A stretch of 54,394 bases of DNA from Planctomycetales bacterium (GCA_027449865.1 DAIDKV010000182.1:1-54394), one strand, 5' to 3'. Shown: positions 8,543 to 17,140, numbered from the stretch's first letter. Translations and numbers: made by a program. The notes: generated from the sequence alone by a model not told the origin.

Positions 8543-9054
8543 CGGTATTGAACTCCTCTCCAAGAAACGGAATCATTCGGACCACCCCGCGGACCCGGAG
8601 CCCTCCGGTATCCACGCCTCTCCCCCGCAAGGGGCGACGCTCCGGCTTTCCGGCGCGATCGATCCTCTGTCACCACGGTCCAGAATCGCCCCCCGCCGTG
8701 GCGGGCCGTTCGTCGGGATTCGTCAGGCAGATCACTCGGTCGGCACGCAGCCCCGCGTCACCCGATGAACTGGCTCCGTCACCATCTCGCGCCAACGCAT
8801 CCCAGGGTGGGTGATTATGGAAATCTTAAACTCCCGCGAGTCTCTGTCAACAGTAATCTGCAAAATTCATCCTGCTTTGATTCGGTACATCTGTTCGACC
8901 GTGTTCGACCCGCGTCGTCGCGCCCGGACAGTCGGCATCGCCCCCGGACGCCAAAAGCATATGCTAAGCTTCGCGTCCCAGCAAGAGATCCGAGACAGCA
9001 CCCGTGATCCCGGCACGATCGAGTTCATTTTTTGTGCGGATTCGATTGGCTTCC
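8543..9054. other. Intergenic region: long leader of the ArsR gene and 3' flank of the SCO gene
   Basis: About 500 bases with no protein-like open frame. The left ~270 bases would be the untranslated leader of the ArsR mRNA if the promoter at 8823-8850 is used; it is GC-rich with several short inverted repeats but matches no riboswitch I recognise. On the minus strand a 36-codon frame (8964-9074) overlaps the end of the SCO gene, but it lacks a ribosome-binding site. Confidence 0.5.
8823..8850 (-). promoter_or_regulatory. Sigma-70-type promoter upstream of the ArsR gene
   Basis: On the minus strand TTGACA (8845-8850) is followed by a 16-base spacer and TAAGAT (8823-8828), a strong match to the housekeeping consensus. 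The spacer holds the small inverted repeat ACTC-CCGC-GAGT, a plausible operator for an ArsR-type dimer (inference). Transcription would start near 8815 and run about 270 bases before the ArsR start codon. Confidence 0.6.
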
Positions 9055-10032
9055 TCAGCGAGGGAGTTGGCCATAGATGGTTCGGAGCAGGTCACCGCTC
9101 TCCCAGGCGTTGGCCTGTCGGCCGACTTCGAGCCGGGCAAGCCGGCCGTCGGGGCCGACGACGGCCGTGCAGAGGTTGTGGAGAATCTCCTGGCCGTTGG
9201 CGCCGAAGACGAGTCCCAGGCGGGGCGCGACCTTCGCCAGCTCGTCATGCGAGGCCACCGCATAGGTCCAGAGTGGCGGCCGCGCGCCCTGCCTCTCGGC
9301 ATGTTTCGCGAGAATGGCCGGCGTGTCGTGCTCGGGGTCAAACGAGACGGAGAGCAGCCGGATCGCCTTCGCGCGATCGGGGAACAGGCTCGCTTTCTGG
9401 GCCAGCTCCGTGAACTTCCGATCCATCGCCGGGCAGAAGTCGGGGAGCGGGCATCGCGTGTAGATGAAAGTGAGAACGACCACCTTCCCGCGCAGCTCGG
9501 AGAGCCGGAACGCATTGCCGGTCTGGTCCGTCATCGCGAAGTCCGGAACCAGTTCGCCGACCTTCAGGATCGGCGGAGGCGGGTGAGCCTCGAATCGGCT
9601 GGCCTTCGACAACGGCCGCTGGGTCTCGGAGGGCGGTGGGGCGGCCTTCGTCCGCTTCAGATCACGAAGCTGGTAATTCCGAACCGCGCCGTCGCGCTTC
9701 TCCACGTGGAGGACGCCCTCGACCTCGTCGCCCGGTTGGAGCAGTCCGAGGATCGATTCGTCCTCGAGGTTGAACGGCATGGTCATCGCCGGCATGAACC
9801 CCGGAATCCTCTCGTGGCGGATCACGACCCGGCCAGCCTCCGGAACCACGGCCCCGACCACCCCCCGAAGCGTGTAGTCGAACGTTGTCACCGGGCTCTC
9901 GGCCTTCCGAGGAGGCGGGGTCTGTTCCGCCGCCTTCTCCTGGCAGCCAGCCGCGGCAAGGGCGATCGCCGCGACCGTGACGAGCCCGTGCATGCGTCGA
10001 ACGAGGCTCGATCCGAGCCCATCGATCGTCAT
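9055..10032 (-). CDS. Lipoprotein fusing a CusF-like copper-binding domain to an SCO/SenC thioredoxin-like domain
   Basis: A 325-residue protein with ATG 10032 behind GAGGAGAG. Residues 1-30 form a lipoprotein signal ending in AAAGC (Cys30), so it should be membrane-anchored outside the cytoplasm. Residues ~47-127 resemble the CusF/copper-binding family, with the hallmark MPAMTMPF (residues 80-87). The SCO domain runs from about 155 to the end: VGELVPDFAMTDQTGN, VVVLTFIYTRCPLPDFCP with cysteines 194 and 200, LLSVSFDPEHDTP, and ILHNLCTAVV carrying the expected histidine. The cysteine spacing is CX5C instead of the classical CX3C. Family knowledge: SCO proteins deliver copper to the CuA site of cytochrome oxidase or act in redox. 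It lies 23 bases after a creatininase-family gene in an apparent operon. Confidence 0.9.
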   Translation of the reverse strand: MTIDGLGSSLVRRMHGLVTVAAIALAAAGCQEKAAEQTPPPRKAESPVTTFDYTLRGVVGAVVPEAGRVVIRHERIPGFMPAMTMPFNLEDESILGLLQPGDEVEGVLHVEKRDGAVRNYQLRDLKRTKAAPPPSETQRPLSKASRFEAHPPPPILKVGELVPDFAMTDQTGNAFRLSELRGKVVVLTFIYTRCPLPDFCPAMDRKFTELAQKASLFPDRAKAIRLLSVSFDPEHDTPAILAKHAERQGARPPLWTYAVASHDELAKVAPRLGLVFGANGQEILHNLCTAVVGPDGRLARLEVGRQANAWESGDLLRTIYGQLPR

Positions 10033-10055
10033 GAATCTCTCCTCGAGCCCTTCGA

Positions 10056-10823
10056 TCAGAACGGGAAGGTCGCGTCCACCCGAGCGGCGGCCAGATCGCA
10101 AAGGAATCCGCCAATCCGCTCGACAACCAGGTCCGTCACCGCCTCGCCCTTGGCCGCCGACGCCCGACCGGGGTCGCCGGCTCCCGAATTGGTTGTCAGC
10201 AGGTGCCAGGGGCGGGTGATCTCGACCCATCCTCGGTTGACCGCCTCAAACCGGCTCGCGCGGACAGCTCCAGGATCGGCCCGTTCCATCTCAACCAGAT
10301 GGCCGAAATGCGCGAGCCCCATGCTGGTCTCCATCTCTCCGGCGTGGTCGTCCCTCGCTTCAAAAATCGTGGGATACGCATCAGCGATCATCCGAAACCA
10401 GTTGCAGAGGAACAATTGCACCTTCGACGATCGATGCATCTCGCGAAGAACCCACTTCAGGTCGTTCCCTCCGTGCCCGTTGAGAATCAGGCATCGGTCG
10501 ACTCCATGTGTCTCCAGCGAGTCCACAAGGTCGCCGATGACCCGGGCAAGGGTTGTCGGATTGAGATTCATCGCCATCGGGAACCGCATCTGGTTCGTCT
10601 CGGTCCCATACGGAATCGACGGCAGCAGGACCACCCTCGCCCCTCGTTCGTACGCCCAGGCACACGAACGATCGGCAATCACCTCAACCTGGAACGTGTC
10701 CGTCCCATAAGGTAGATGCAGATTGTGAGGCTCGGTCGCGCCCAGCGGCAGAACAGCGACCTTGATCGGTGGCTCTCCCTTGATTCGGCCGTAGTTTATT
10801 TCGGCCAGCCGCCATGGTTGCAT
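10056..10823 (-). CDS. Creatininase-family amidohydrolase
   Basis: A 255-residue protein starting at ATG 10823 with GGAAGAGA upstream (a GTG directly precedes the ATG). The creatininase pattern is clear: AVLPLGATEPHNLHLPYGTDTF supplies the metal ligands Glu, His and Asp, followed by LPSIPYGTETNQMRFP, the HGVDRCLILNGHGGND loop and DDHAGEMETSMGL with the second-sphere His and Glu. Family knowledge: these are zinc or manganese cyclic amidohydrolases acting on creatinine or on cofactor-like amides such as the mycofactocin precursor; family members in planctomycetes are mostly uncharacterised. The SCO lipoprotein follows on the same strand after 23 bases, a pairing with no obvious functional logic. 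Confidence 0.9.
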   Translation of the reverse strand: MQPWRLAEINYGRIKGEPPIKVAVLPLGATEPHNLHLPYGTDTFQVEVIADRSCAWAYERGARVVLLPSIPYGTETNQMRFPMAMNLNPTTLARVIGDLVDSLETHGVDRCLILNGHGGNDLKWVLREMHRSSKVQLFLCNWFRMIADAYPTIFEARDDHAGEMETSMGLAHFGHLVEMERADPGAVRASRFEAVNRGWVEITRPWHLLTTNSGAGDPGRASAAKGEAVTDLVVERIGGFLCDLAAARVDATFPF

Positions 10824-11018
10824 CACGTCTCTTCCATCCGGGAATCACGAAAGCCTTGAAGTTCCCATCGCTGGCACCGGTCTTATTGAGACCCGTTTCG
10901 GGAGGGATTGCAAGCCTTGCGAGCGGCGGGCCCGGTTCGTTACGATCGGGCGGGTCGGGCAGAGGATCACCGATTCAATCTCATCATAGTCTATCATCAT
11001 CCGAGGAACGGCCTTCCG

Positions 11019-12248
11019 ATGCAAGCCTTCGAGGCGACGAATTACTATTTTGATCAGGCAGCTCGGCGGCTCGACCTCTCGGAGAATATCCGGACCCTCC
11101 TCATGACGCCCGACCGCGAGGTCCGCGTCGAGGTCGCCATCGAACTCGATTCCGGCAAAATCGGCAACTTCATCGGCTACAGGGTCCAGCACGACAACGC
11201 CAGGGGACCCTACAAGGGCGGCCTTCGCTACCACCCCGCCGTCGATCAGGACGAGGCCCGATCGCTCGCCAGCCTCATGACCTGGAAAACCGCGGTCGTC
11301 GACCTCCCCTTCGGCGGTGCCAAGGGAGGCGTCAACTGCGACCCCACAAAACTCTCCCGCGGTGAACTCGAGCGGCTCACCCGCAAATTCATCGAAAAAA
11401 TCCACGACATGATCGGCCCCGACAAGGACATCCCCGCCCCCGACATGGGTACGGATGCTCAGGTCATGGCCTGGATTATGAACGAATATGGCAAATACGA
11501 AGGCTTCCAACCCGCCTGCGTGACCGGCAAGCCGGTCGAGTTCCACGGCTCCGCCGGTCGCGAGGCCGCCACCGGCTTCGGCCTCGCGATCGTGACCCGC
11601 GAGATGCTCGGACGATCGAACCGAACGGTCGCCGGCACGACCTTCGCCATCCAGGGATACGGCAATGTCGGCAGCTTCACCGCTCGATTCCTCGGCCAGA
11701 TGGGAGGCAAGATCGTCGCGGTCTCCGACGCCTACGGCGCCATCGTCAACCCCGAGGGGCTCGACCTCGCCGAACTCGACCGGCACGTGAGCGTCTCGCA
11801 CAAGGTCGTGGGCTACAAGGGAGGCGACGCCGCGACTAACGAGCAGCTCCTCACCATGTCCGTCGACGTCCTGATCCCCGCTGCCCTCGGCGGCGTCTTC
11901 GATCGCGACCTCGCCCGCGCGGTGCAGGCTGGGCTCATTGTCGAGGCGGCCAACGGGCCGACCTGGCCCGAGGCCGACGAGGTCTTCGTCGAACGCGGCA
12001 TCCCGGTTGTCCCCGATGTTCTCGCGAATGCCGGCGGCGTGGTCGTCAGCTATTTCGAGTGGGTCCAGAACCTCCAGCATTTCCGCTGGCCGATCGAGCA
12101 GGTCCAGCGAGAGGAGGAGCGCCGGCTGGTCGACGCCTTCCGCGAAATCCACGATCTGGCCGAGCGCAAAAGCGTTTCCCTGCGCACCGCGGCCTTCATG
12201 AAGGCCATTTCCAGGGTCGGCCGGGCCAAGATTCTCGGCGGAATTTGA
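11019..12248 (+). CDS. gdhA: Glu/Leu/Phe/Val-type dehydrogenase (probable glutamate dehydrogenase)
   Basis: A 409-residue protein. ATG 11019 (GAGGA upstream) begins the typical N-terminus of short hexameric glutamate dehydrogenases, so the longer frame opening at 10908 is rejected. The substrate domain holds RGPYKGGLRYHP (Lys66), MTWKTAVVDLPFGGAKGGV (Lys90 and Lys102) and the catalytic Asp in PAPDMGT. The NAD(P)-binding domain begins at TFAIQGYGNVGS with the GxGxxG pattern. C-terminal ANAGGVVVSYFEWVQN is also typical. It would interconvert 2-oxoglutarate plus ammonium and glutamate; the exact amino-acid specificity is inferred from the closest family memory. It is transcribed divergently from the creatininase gene. 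Confidence 0.88.
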   Translation: MQAFEATNYYFDQAARRLDLSENIRTLLMTPDREVRVEVAIELDSGKIGNFIGYRVQHDNARGPYKGGLRYHPAVDQDEARSLASLMTWKTAVVDLPFGGAKGGVNCDPTKLSRGELERLTRKFIEKIHDMIGPDKDIPAPDMGTDAQVMAWIMNEYGKYEGFQPACVTGKPVEFHGSAGREAATGFGLAIVTREMLGRSNRTVAGTTFAIQGYGNVGSFTARFLGQMGGKIVAVSDAYGAIVNPEGLDLAELDRHVSVSHKVVGYKGGDAATNEQLLTMSVDVLIPAALGGVFDRDLARAVQAGLIVEAANGPTWPEADEVFVERGIPVVPDVLANAGGVVVSYFEWVQNLQHFRWPIEQVQREEERRLVDAFREIHDLAERKSVSLRTAAFMKAISRVGRAKILGGI

Positions 12249-12291
12249 TTCCTCGCCTGCCATCCATCCACCGGACCTCGGGGAACACGAG

Positions 12292-13788
12292 ATGTTCTTT
12301 CCTCTGGCATCGTGGCTTGTCTTCGCGGTTGCTGGGCAGGGACCAGCCGTTCTCGCCTCGCAAGGGCCGATCCCCTCCGAGAATGCCAGGCCAGGCGCGA
12401 CCGACTGGCAGCTCACTCGCGTCCGGGCCGATCGCGAGGGCTTCCGAACCCCCTGGATCGAGGGCTATGGCTCGAAGCCGAGCGTCTCCGCCGGCGAGTC
12501 GATCGAGATCATGGTCTCGACCCGTCCTGCTCGATCCTTCCGGCTCGAAATCTTTCGGATGGGATATTACGGCGGCCGAGGTGCCCGACTCGTCCAGTCG
12601 CTCGGCCCAATCGAGGGCAAGGAACAGCCCGAGCCGAAGCCCGGCGCCAACAATATCCACGAGTGCCGGTGGGAGCCCTCCGCCCGCCTGACGATCCCGC
12701 CCGACTGGCTCAGCGGTGTCTATATCGGCCGGCTGACGACCATTCCGAAGGACAACTCCGAGCCCTATTGGCAGAGTTACATCATCTTCATCGTCCGCGA
12801 CGACCGCCCGGCCGACATCCTCTTCCAGTGCTCGGACAACACCTGGCAGGCGTACAACCGATGGCCCAATAATTACTCGCTTTACACACATCCGAAGGAC
12901 GGGCAGGGGCCCTGGGCCCACGTGAGTTTCGACCGGCCCTACGGCCGGGAAGCCCAGCATCAGGCGGTCGTCAACGACCCGCTCACGTTCGGCTCGGGCG
13001 AGTTCTTGCCGCTCGAATTCCCACTGGCCTACTGGCTCGAGCAGCACGGTTACGACGTGTCCTATTGTTCAAATCACGACATGATTACGCCGGACCGCGG
13101 CCTCAAGTGCAAGGCATTTGTGAGTGTCGGGCATGATGAGTACTGGGACATTCGCCAGTATCGGAGTGTCGAGCGGATGCGGGACGAGGGCGTTAGCCTG
13201 CTCTTCCTCTCCGGCAACGCGATCTGCTGGGTCTCGCCGTTTGGGCCGTCGAGCGATGGCCGGCCCGATCGAACGATCTTCCGGGGCGGGCCCTACGGTG
13301 CGGGGAATGATTACGCTCGCCGAAGAGAGGCCGAGCACGGTCCTTTCCCCGAGCACGGGCCGGACGAGGGCCTGCTCATGGGTGCCCGGAACATCGAGCC
13401 GGTCAACGGCGGCGGCGACTGGATCATCCGCCGGCCCGATCACTGGATTTTCGAGGGGACCGGCGTCAGGTCCGGCGATCGGATTCCCGGACTCATCGGC
13501 TGGGAGTACCACGGCGACCCGCCGAAGCTTCCGGGGCTGGAAGTGGTCGCGAGCGGTACGGCCTGGGTGAGCGGTCAGTCGCCGCAACATTGGACGGCGG
13601 CCTGTTACCCTGGCCCGAAGGGGAATTTTGTCTTCAACGCCTCGACCATTTTTTGGGCCCAGGGGCTTTCGTCACCCCCGGGCCACACACTGCCCTGGTC
13701 GCACTGGTCGCGACCTCACGGGCCCGACGAGCGCGTTCAGCGGATCACTCACAATTTGCTCCGACGGGCGATCGCTCGAAGGCCCTGA
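12292..13788 (+). CDS. Secreted N,N-dimethylformamidase beta-subunit-like protein
   Basis: A 498-residue protein opening at ATG 12292, 43 bases after the dehydrogenase stop. An N-terminal signal peptide (about 23 residues, ending AVLASQG) suggests export. A beta-sandwich segment follows (AGESIEIMVSTRPARSFRLEIFRMGYYGGRGARLV). The large C-terminal domain shows the signature of the dimethylformamidase large-subunit C-terminal family: VRDDRPADILFQCSDNTWQAYNRWP, YDVSYCSNHDM, FVSVGHDEYWD and LLFLSGNAICW. Family knowledge: in true dimethylformamidase this subunit carries a mononuclear iron site; here the small alpha subunit is not adjacent. Export and the missing partner make formamide hydrolysis doubtful, so the role is unknown. 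Confidence 0.8.
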   Translation: MFFPLASWLVFAVAGQGPAVLASQGPIPSENARPGATDWQLTRVRADREGFRTPWIEGYGSKPSVSAGESIEIMVSTRPARSFRLEIFRMGYYGGRGARLVQSLGPIEGKEQPEPKPGANNIHECRWEPSARLTIPPDWLSGVYIGRLTTIPKDNSEPYWQSYIIFIVRDDRPADILFQCSDNTWQAYNRWPNNYSLYTHPKDGQGPWAHVSFDRPYGREAQHQAVVNDPLTFGSGEFLPLEFPLAYWLEQHGYDVSYCSNHDMITPDRGLKCKAFVSVGHDEYWDIRQYRSVERMRDEGVSLLFLSGNAICWVSPFGPSSDGRPDRTIFRGGPYGAGNDYARRREAEHGPFPEHGPDEGLLMGARNIEPVNGGGDWIIRRPDHWIFEGTGVRSGDRIPGLIGWEYHGDPPKLPGLEVVASGTAWVSGQSPQHWTAACYPGPKGNFVFNASTIFWAQGLSSPPGHTLPWSHWSRPHGPDERVQRITHNLLRRAIARRP

Positions 13789-13822
13789 GATCCCGATCGA
13801 CCCTTGAAGGCATCGGACGCGA

Positions 13823-13966
13823 TCAGAGCCCGCGTCCGCCGGCGCGCTTGGCCTTGCGGGGGTTGCGCTTACCGTGAATCTTGGCACGCCTCCCCTTCGC
13901 GACCGGGGAGCTGTCCGCCTTCTTCCGCCACTTGTAGCTCTTGCGATGACGCGTCTTGACCTTCAT
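13823..13966 (-). CDS. Small, very basic 47-residue protein
   Basis: An open frame from ATG 13966 to TGA 13823 encodes 47 residues, of which over a third are Lys or Arg (begins MKVKTRHRKSYKWRKKADSS, ends with RKAKRAGGRGL). A GAGG ribosome-binding site lies six bases upstream. Composition resembles small ribosomal or nucleic-acid-binding proteins, but it does not match bL32-L36 as I know them. It lies convergent to the dimethylformamidase-like gene. The coding claim rests on the ribosome-binding site, the composition and the otherwise empty interval. Confidence 0.65.
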   Translation of the reverse strand: MKVKTRHRKSYKWRKKADSSPVAKGRRAKIHGKRNPRKAKRAGGRGL

Positions 13967-14152
13967 GTGAATCCTCGAACTCCCCGCGGACGCAATTGAG
14001 ATCCCGACAGCGCCGGGCGCAAAGCACTATTATTGGGAACCAGGGGCCGGCGTTCAAGTCAATCTGCCGCGAGTTCCCGATTCCCTGATTCCTGGTCGTG
14101 CCCTGGGCTCCTGCCTTCGGGTCGATTGGAATGGCTGCCGGCCCTCGCGTTG

Positions 14153-15037
14153 TCATTTCTTCGCGTGCGATGAACCCGGCTGGACCTTGACCTCGAAAAC
14201 GGGGCTAACTCGGCTGAGATTGCCGGCCGTGTCGTATGCCCGGATTCGGAAGGAATAGACTCCCGGACTCAGCGATGTGCTGATCCTCACCTTGTAATTG
14301 TTATTCCTGCGGACGACAGCCGTTCCGACCACATCGCCCGAGGGCGTCACCACCTGCACGTGAGTATGGAAGTGATAGGTTCCGACGAGGTCGGGATGTC
14401 GAAGGCTGGTCTTGATGTGATTCGCGTTGGCCTGAATGCCCTGGTTCTTCGCGATCCTCGGGAGCGAGGGTGGAGGCATCGGCCGGCCGATCGAAAGAGC
14501 GGTCTGGAGGATCAGCGAGTAGTCGTTGGTTGCCAGGAAGGCGGGTTGAGGACTCGCGGTGTCAACCTGCGTGACCAGTTTGTAGACCGACGACTTGAGA
14601 CTATCGATGAGCTGGGGCGAAGCCGAGGCGGCAGTGAGCACCGAGCCGAAGTTGTTGTTGAGCGTCTTGGCGTCGGCGGCCGTGATCGACTGCTTGCCAA
14701 CGATTGGCCGGAGACTGGCGTTGTAGTTGTTTAGCGAGGCGGTGGACGGCTTGTGAATCGTCGAGATGATTTGCAGGAGGTCCGACTGGATGGTCTTCAT
14801 CTCGGCGGAAGGCAGGTAGCGCCCGGGTCGGATCTGTTCGATGTAGAACGGGAGGTGCTCGACCCGTAATTCCTTCTGCTGAAAAGTGATCGGGATATTG
14901 ACGTTGGAGGTGAGCTGGTAGCCGAAGATGCTGTTGATTCCGCTCTGGTGTGTGTAACTGGAGGTTGGAAAAAAGGCGGTCATGAGCGCGCGGGATTCCA
15001 TTCCTTCGGAGGCGGGCAAGAAGCGGCGGCGATCCAT
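14153..15037 (-). CDS. Secreted or surface protein with LEPR-XLL-like N-terminus
   Basis: A 294-residue protein starting at ATG 15037 (CAGGAG eight bases upstream). Residues 1-20 (MDRRRFLPASEGMESRALMT) resemble the arginine-rich, LEPR-XLL-like N-terminus found on many planctomycete extracellular proteins. The middle is Asn/Ser/Thr-rich with predicted helices (KTIQSDLLQIISTIHKPS, SITAADAKTLNNNFGSVL). The last ~90 residues look like a beta-sandwich (YHFHTHVQVVTPSGDVVG, then SPGVYSFRIRAYDTAGNLSR), similar to Ig-like modules. No catalytic residues are recognisable. Its Asn/Ser content differs from the Arg/Ala-rich proteins around it, as expected for an exported protein. Confidence 0.65.
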   Translation of the reverse strand: MDRRRFLPASEGMESRALMTAFFPTSSYTHQSGINSIFGYQLTSNVNIPITFQQKELRVEHLPFYIEQIRPGRYLPSAEMKTIQSDLLQIISTIHKPSTASLNNYNASLRPIVGKQSITAADAKTLNNNFGSVLTAASASPQLIDSLKSSVYKLVTQVDTASPQPAFLATNDYSLILQTALSIGRPMPPPSLPRIAKNQGIQANANHIKTSLRHPDLVGTYHFHTHVQVVTPSGDVVGTAVVRRNNNYKVRISTSLSPGVYSFRIRAYDTAGNLSRVSPVFEVKVQPGSSHAKK

Positions 15038-15329
15038 CGCGCGGGGCTCCTGACAGAGCGGGACGCGGGCAAGTCCCGAAGATAGGGCCCGATCGGGCCG
15101 GCGCGTCCGGACAGAGCCGGACGGACGCACCCTTCCCTGGGTGCGGCCTCTAGTTACCAGAAAGGCGGATCCTTGGGAAGGGCGAGCGGGCCGAGAGTCA
15201 GGCCGTTTCCTTCTCAAGCCAAACGGCGAACGGGCCCGGGCACCGATCCAGGCCCCCCAGAGGCGGGTCCCACTCTCTCGGCCAGGATGAAAAGGAAGCA
15301 TCCATGGGTCGAGGGCCTCGCCGATCCCG

Positions 15330-15614
15330 CTACCGGTTCGCGGAGCCTGGATGGGGGACTTCAAGGCGGCTCCGCCAATCGGGGTCATATTCCCGGGAAA
15401 AGATGCGCTGGATGGTCTCGGCGCGACCGGGGCCGGGCTCGATCAGGGCTTCCAGGGCCTGGCGGAGCTGGCCGAGACGCGGGTCGGGATGCTCGCCATG
15501 CTTGACTGGTGCCCGATCGAGCCGATCCAGGGTCGCGGCCAGTTCGAGAACCTTGCCGCGCGTTTCCAGAAAATCGCTCTCGAGAACCACTATCGCGTCA
15601 CGCTGGCCGGTCAT
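15330..15614 (-). CDS. Conserved-looking 94-residue cytoplasmic protein
   Basis: ATG 15614 has an excellent GGAGGGGGG site immediately upstream. The product is a soluble, helical, charged protein (LESDFLETRGKVLELAATLDRLDR, trimmed here to its core pattern of leucine heptads) ending in FSREYDPDWRSRLEVP. There are no transmembrane segments or Cys residues. I do not recognise a named domain. It lies about 290 bases downstream of the start of the surface-protein gene, in the same direction, and is divergent from the repeat-rich exported protein at 15866. Confidence 0.6.
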   Translation of the reverse strand: MTGQRDAIVVLESDFLETRGKVLELAATLDRLDRAPVKHGEHPDPRLGQLRQALEALIEPGPGRAETIQRIFSREYDPDWRSRLEVPHPGSANR

Positions 15615-15865
15615 GGTCCACCCCCCTCCAAGCTGGTGACTCGGATTTTCCCAGAATCGGGCCGGGCTTGCAAATCCCGAGACGGATCGAATCGCTCGAT
15701 GACATAAATCCGCTCGTGGCAAGGGGAACGCCCAGGGCGCTAGGGGCAGTCCCTTGGTTCGAGCCAGGGGATCTGTTATCGTGGGAACATGGCCACGCGT
15801 TGTGTCGATATCAGCGATCGACGCGGTTACGGCCCCTCGTTCACCCCGTTTCCTGGAGACGAGCG

Positions 15866-17140
15866 ATGCGATCGTTCGGCTTTCGATCAACGTCCCTGGT
15901 CGCGCTCTTCTGGGCCGCGATCGCCCCGGCCGCCGGCGCCAACGGCCATTATCGCGACGCCGTCGAGACGGTGTACGTGATGCCGTCGTCCTTCAGCGTC
16001 CCGGTGGCGACCTCCTACGTGGTCTCGACCTCGCGCGTGGTCTCGACCTCGCGTGCGGTCCCGACGGCCTACGCCGTACCTACCTATTACACAACCGCCT
16101 ACTGGATGGATCCGGTTGCCGTGGCCCAACCGCTCTACGCCGAAACGGCCTACGTTCGGCGCGGGGGGTTGTTTGGCCGTCGATGGGTCGTCGAGCGGCC
16201 GGTCGTCGCGACCATGTACACGAACTCCGCCGTCCCCACGACCTACCTGGCTCCCACGACCTACCTGGCTCCGACGACGGTCTACCGATCGACCTCGTAC
16301 GCCCTGGTGGATCCGTTGGTCTTGCCCGGCTCGTATCTCACCGAGACGGAATGCATTTGCCCGACGACGGTGGCTTCGGCCGCTCCGAAAGCCTCGGAAC
16401 CGGTCCGGAGCGAAGCGAGCCCGGGCTCCCGGGCGATCCGGAGCGAGGCGGAAGATCGCCGGACGATGAGCTCGGACGTCGAACCGCCGCCGAGCCAGTT
16501 GAATCCGGCCCATCCGGGCGGAGCGTCCGCGCCGGTCACGGGTACGCGGGCAGAAGACGAGCCGGCGATGCCGACCAGCGTCAAGGAGACCTCGCCCCCA
16601 CCCCCGCCCGCCGCCGTGAACCCGCCTTCGCCCTCTCAGGCTCCAGTGACAAAGCCGGAGGCGATCAAGAAGGCGCCGACCAGCCCGGCGGAGTCCGGAG
16701 GCCCTGGGACGAAATCCACCGTCGAGCCGACGTCGCCGCCGGTCGCTCCGGATCAGCCGTCGCTGGATTCCAACGCCCTCCCGCCGATCTCCCCGGCCGG
16801 CTCGGGCCGTCGCGAGTCGTTCAAGCCCTCGACCTACACCATGCGGCCCGTCCCGGCCGAAATGCGGAACGTCCTGGTCGGGACCGTCCGATCCCGGACC
16901 GACGGCGAGCTTCAAGAAGGCGTTCGGATCAGCCTTCGAAAGGCCGGCACCAGCTCGGGCAAGGAAACCATGACCAACGCCCTCGGGAACTTCGCGGTCC
17001 GGCTGACCGATGGAGCCTGGGATGTTGACGTCACCATGCCCAGCGGACGGGTCTACGTCGTCAGCCGCCTTCGCGTCAGCGACGGGACCATCGTCGACGA
17101 CCTGGGCCGTCGCGTCCCCTCGCTGGAGATCACCCGATAA
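15866..17140 (+). CDS. Exported Pro/Thr/Ser-rich repeat protein with C-terminal carboxypeptidase-regulatory-like domain
   Basis: A 424-residue protein; ATG 15866 with GGAG upstream starts a signal peptide ending near AAGAN (residue 26). Residues ~35-150 are Tyr/Thr/Val-rich with short tandem repeats (VVSTSR twice with variants, TYLAPT twice). Residues ~170-340 are a disordered Pro/Ser/Glu linker. The last ~85 residues (VLVGTVRSRTDGELQEGVRISL, KETMTNALGNFAVRLTDGAWDVDV) resemble a carboxypeptidase-regulatory or SpaA-like beta-sandwich. Inference: a cell-envelope structural or adhesion protein; no enzymatic motif is present. Confidence 0.7.
   Translation: MRSFGFRSTSLVALFWAAIAPAAGANGHYRDAVETVYVMPSSFSVPVATSYVVSTSRVVSTSRAVPTAYAVPTYYTTAYWMDPVAVAQPLYAETAYVRRGGLFGRRWVVERPVVATMYTNSAVPTTYLAPTTYLAPTTVYRSTSYALVDPLVLPGSYLTETECICPTTVASAAPKASEPVRSEASPGSRAIRSEAEDRRTMSSDVEPPPSQLNPAHPGGASAPVTGTRAEDEPAMPTSVKETSPPPPPAAVNPPSPSQAPVTKPEAIKKAPTSPAESGGPGTKSTVEPTSPPVAPDQPSLDSNALPPISPAGSGRRESFKPSTYTMRPVPAEMRNVLVGTVRSRTDGELQEGVRISLRKAGTSSGKETMTNALGNFAVRLTDGAWDVDVTMPSGRVYVVSRLRVSDGTIVDDLGRRVPSLEITR
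16229..16276 (+). repeat. Short tandem repeat in coding sequence (TYLAPT unit)
   Basis: The 18-base unit encoding TYLAPT (acgacctacctggctccc) occurs twice in tandem around 16238-16273 with one mismatch. A second pair of near-identical 18-21-base units encoding VVSTSR lies at about 16018-16056. Both sit in the exported repeat protein and are plausible sites of length variation. Confidence 0.55.

Noticed and set aside
8964-9074. 36-codon minus-strand frame overlapping the end of the SCO gene
   Set aside because: No ribosome-binding site, an overlap with the SCO coding sequence and no recognisable similarity; probably chance.
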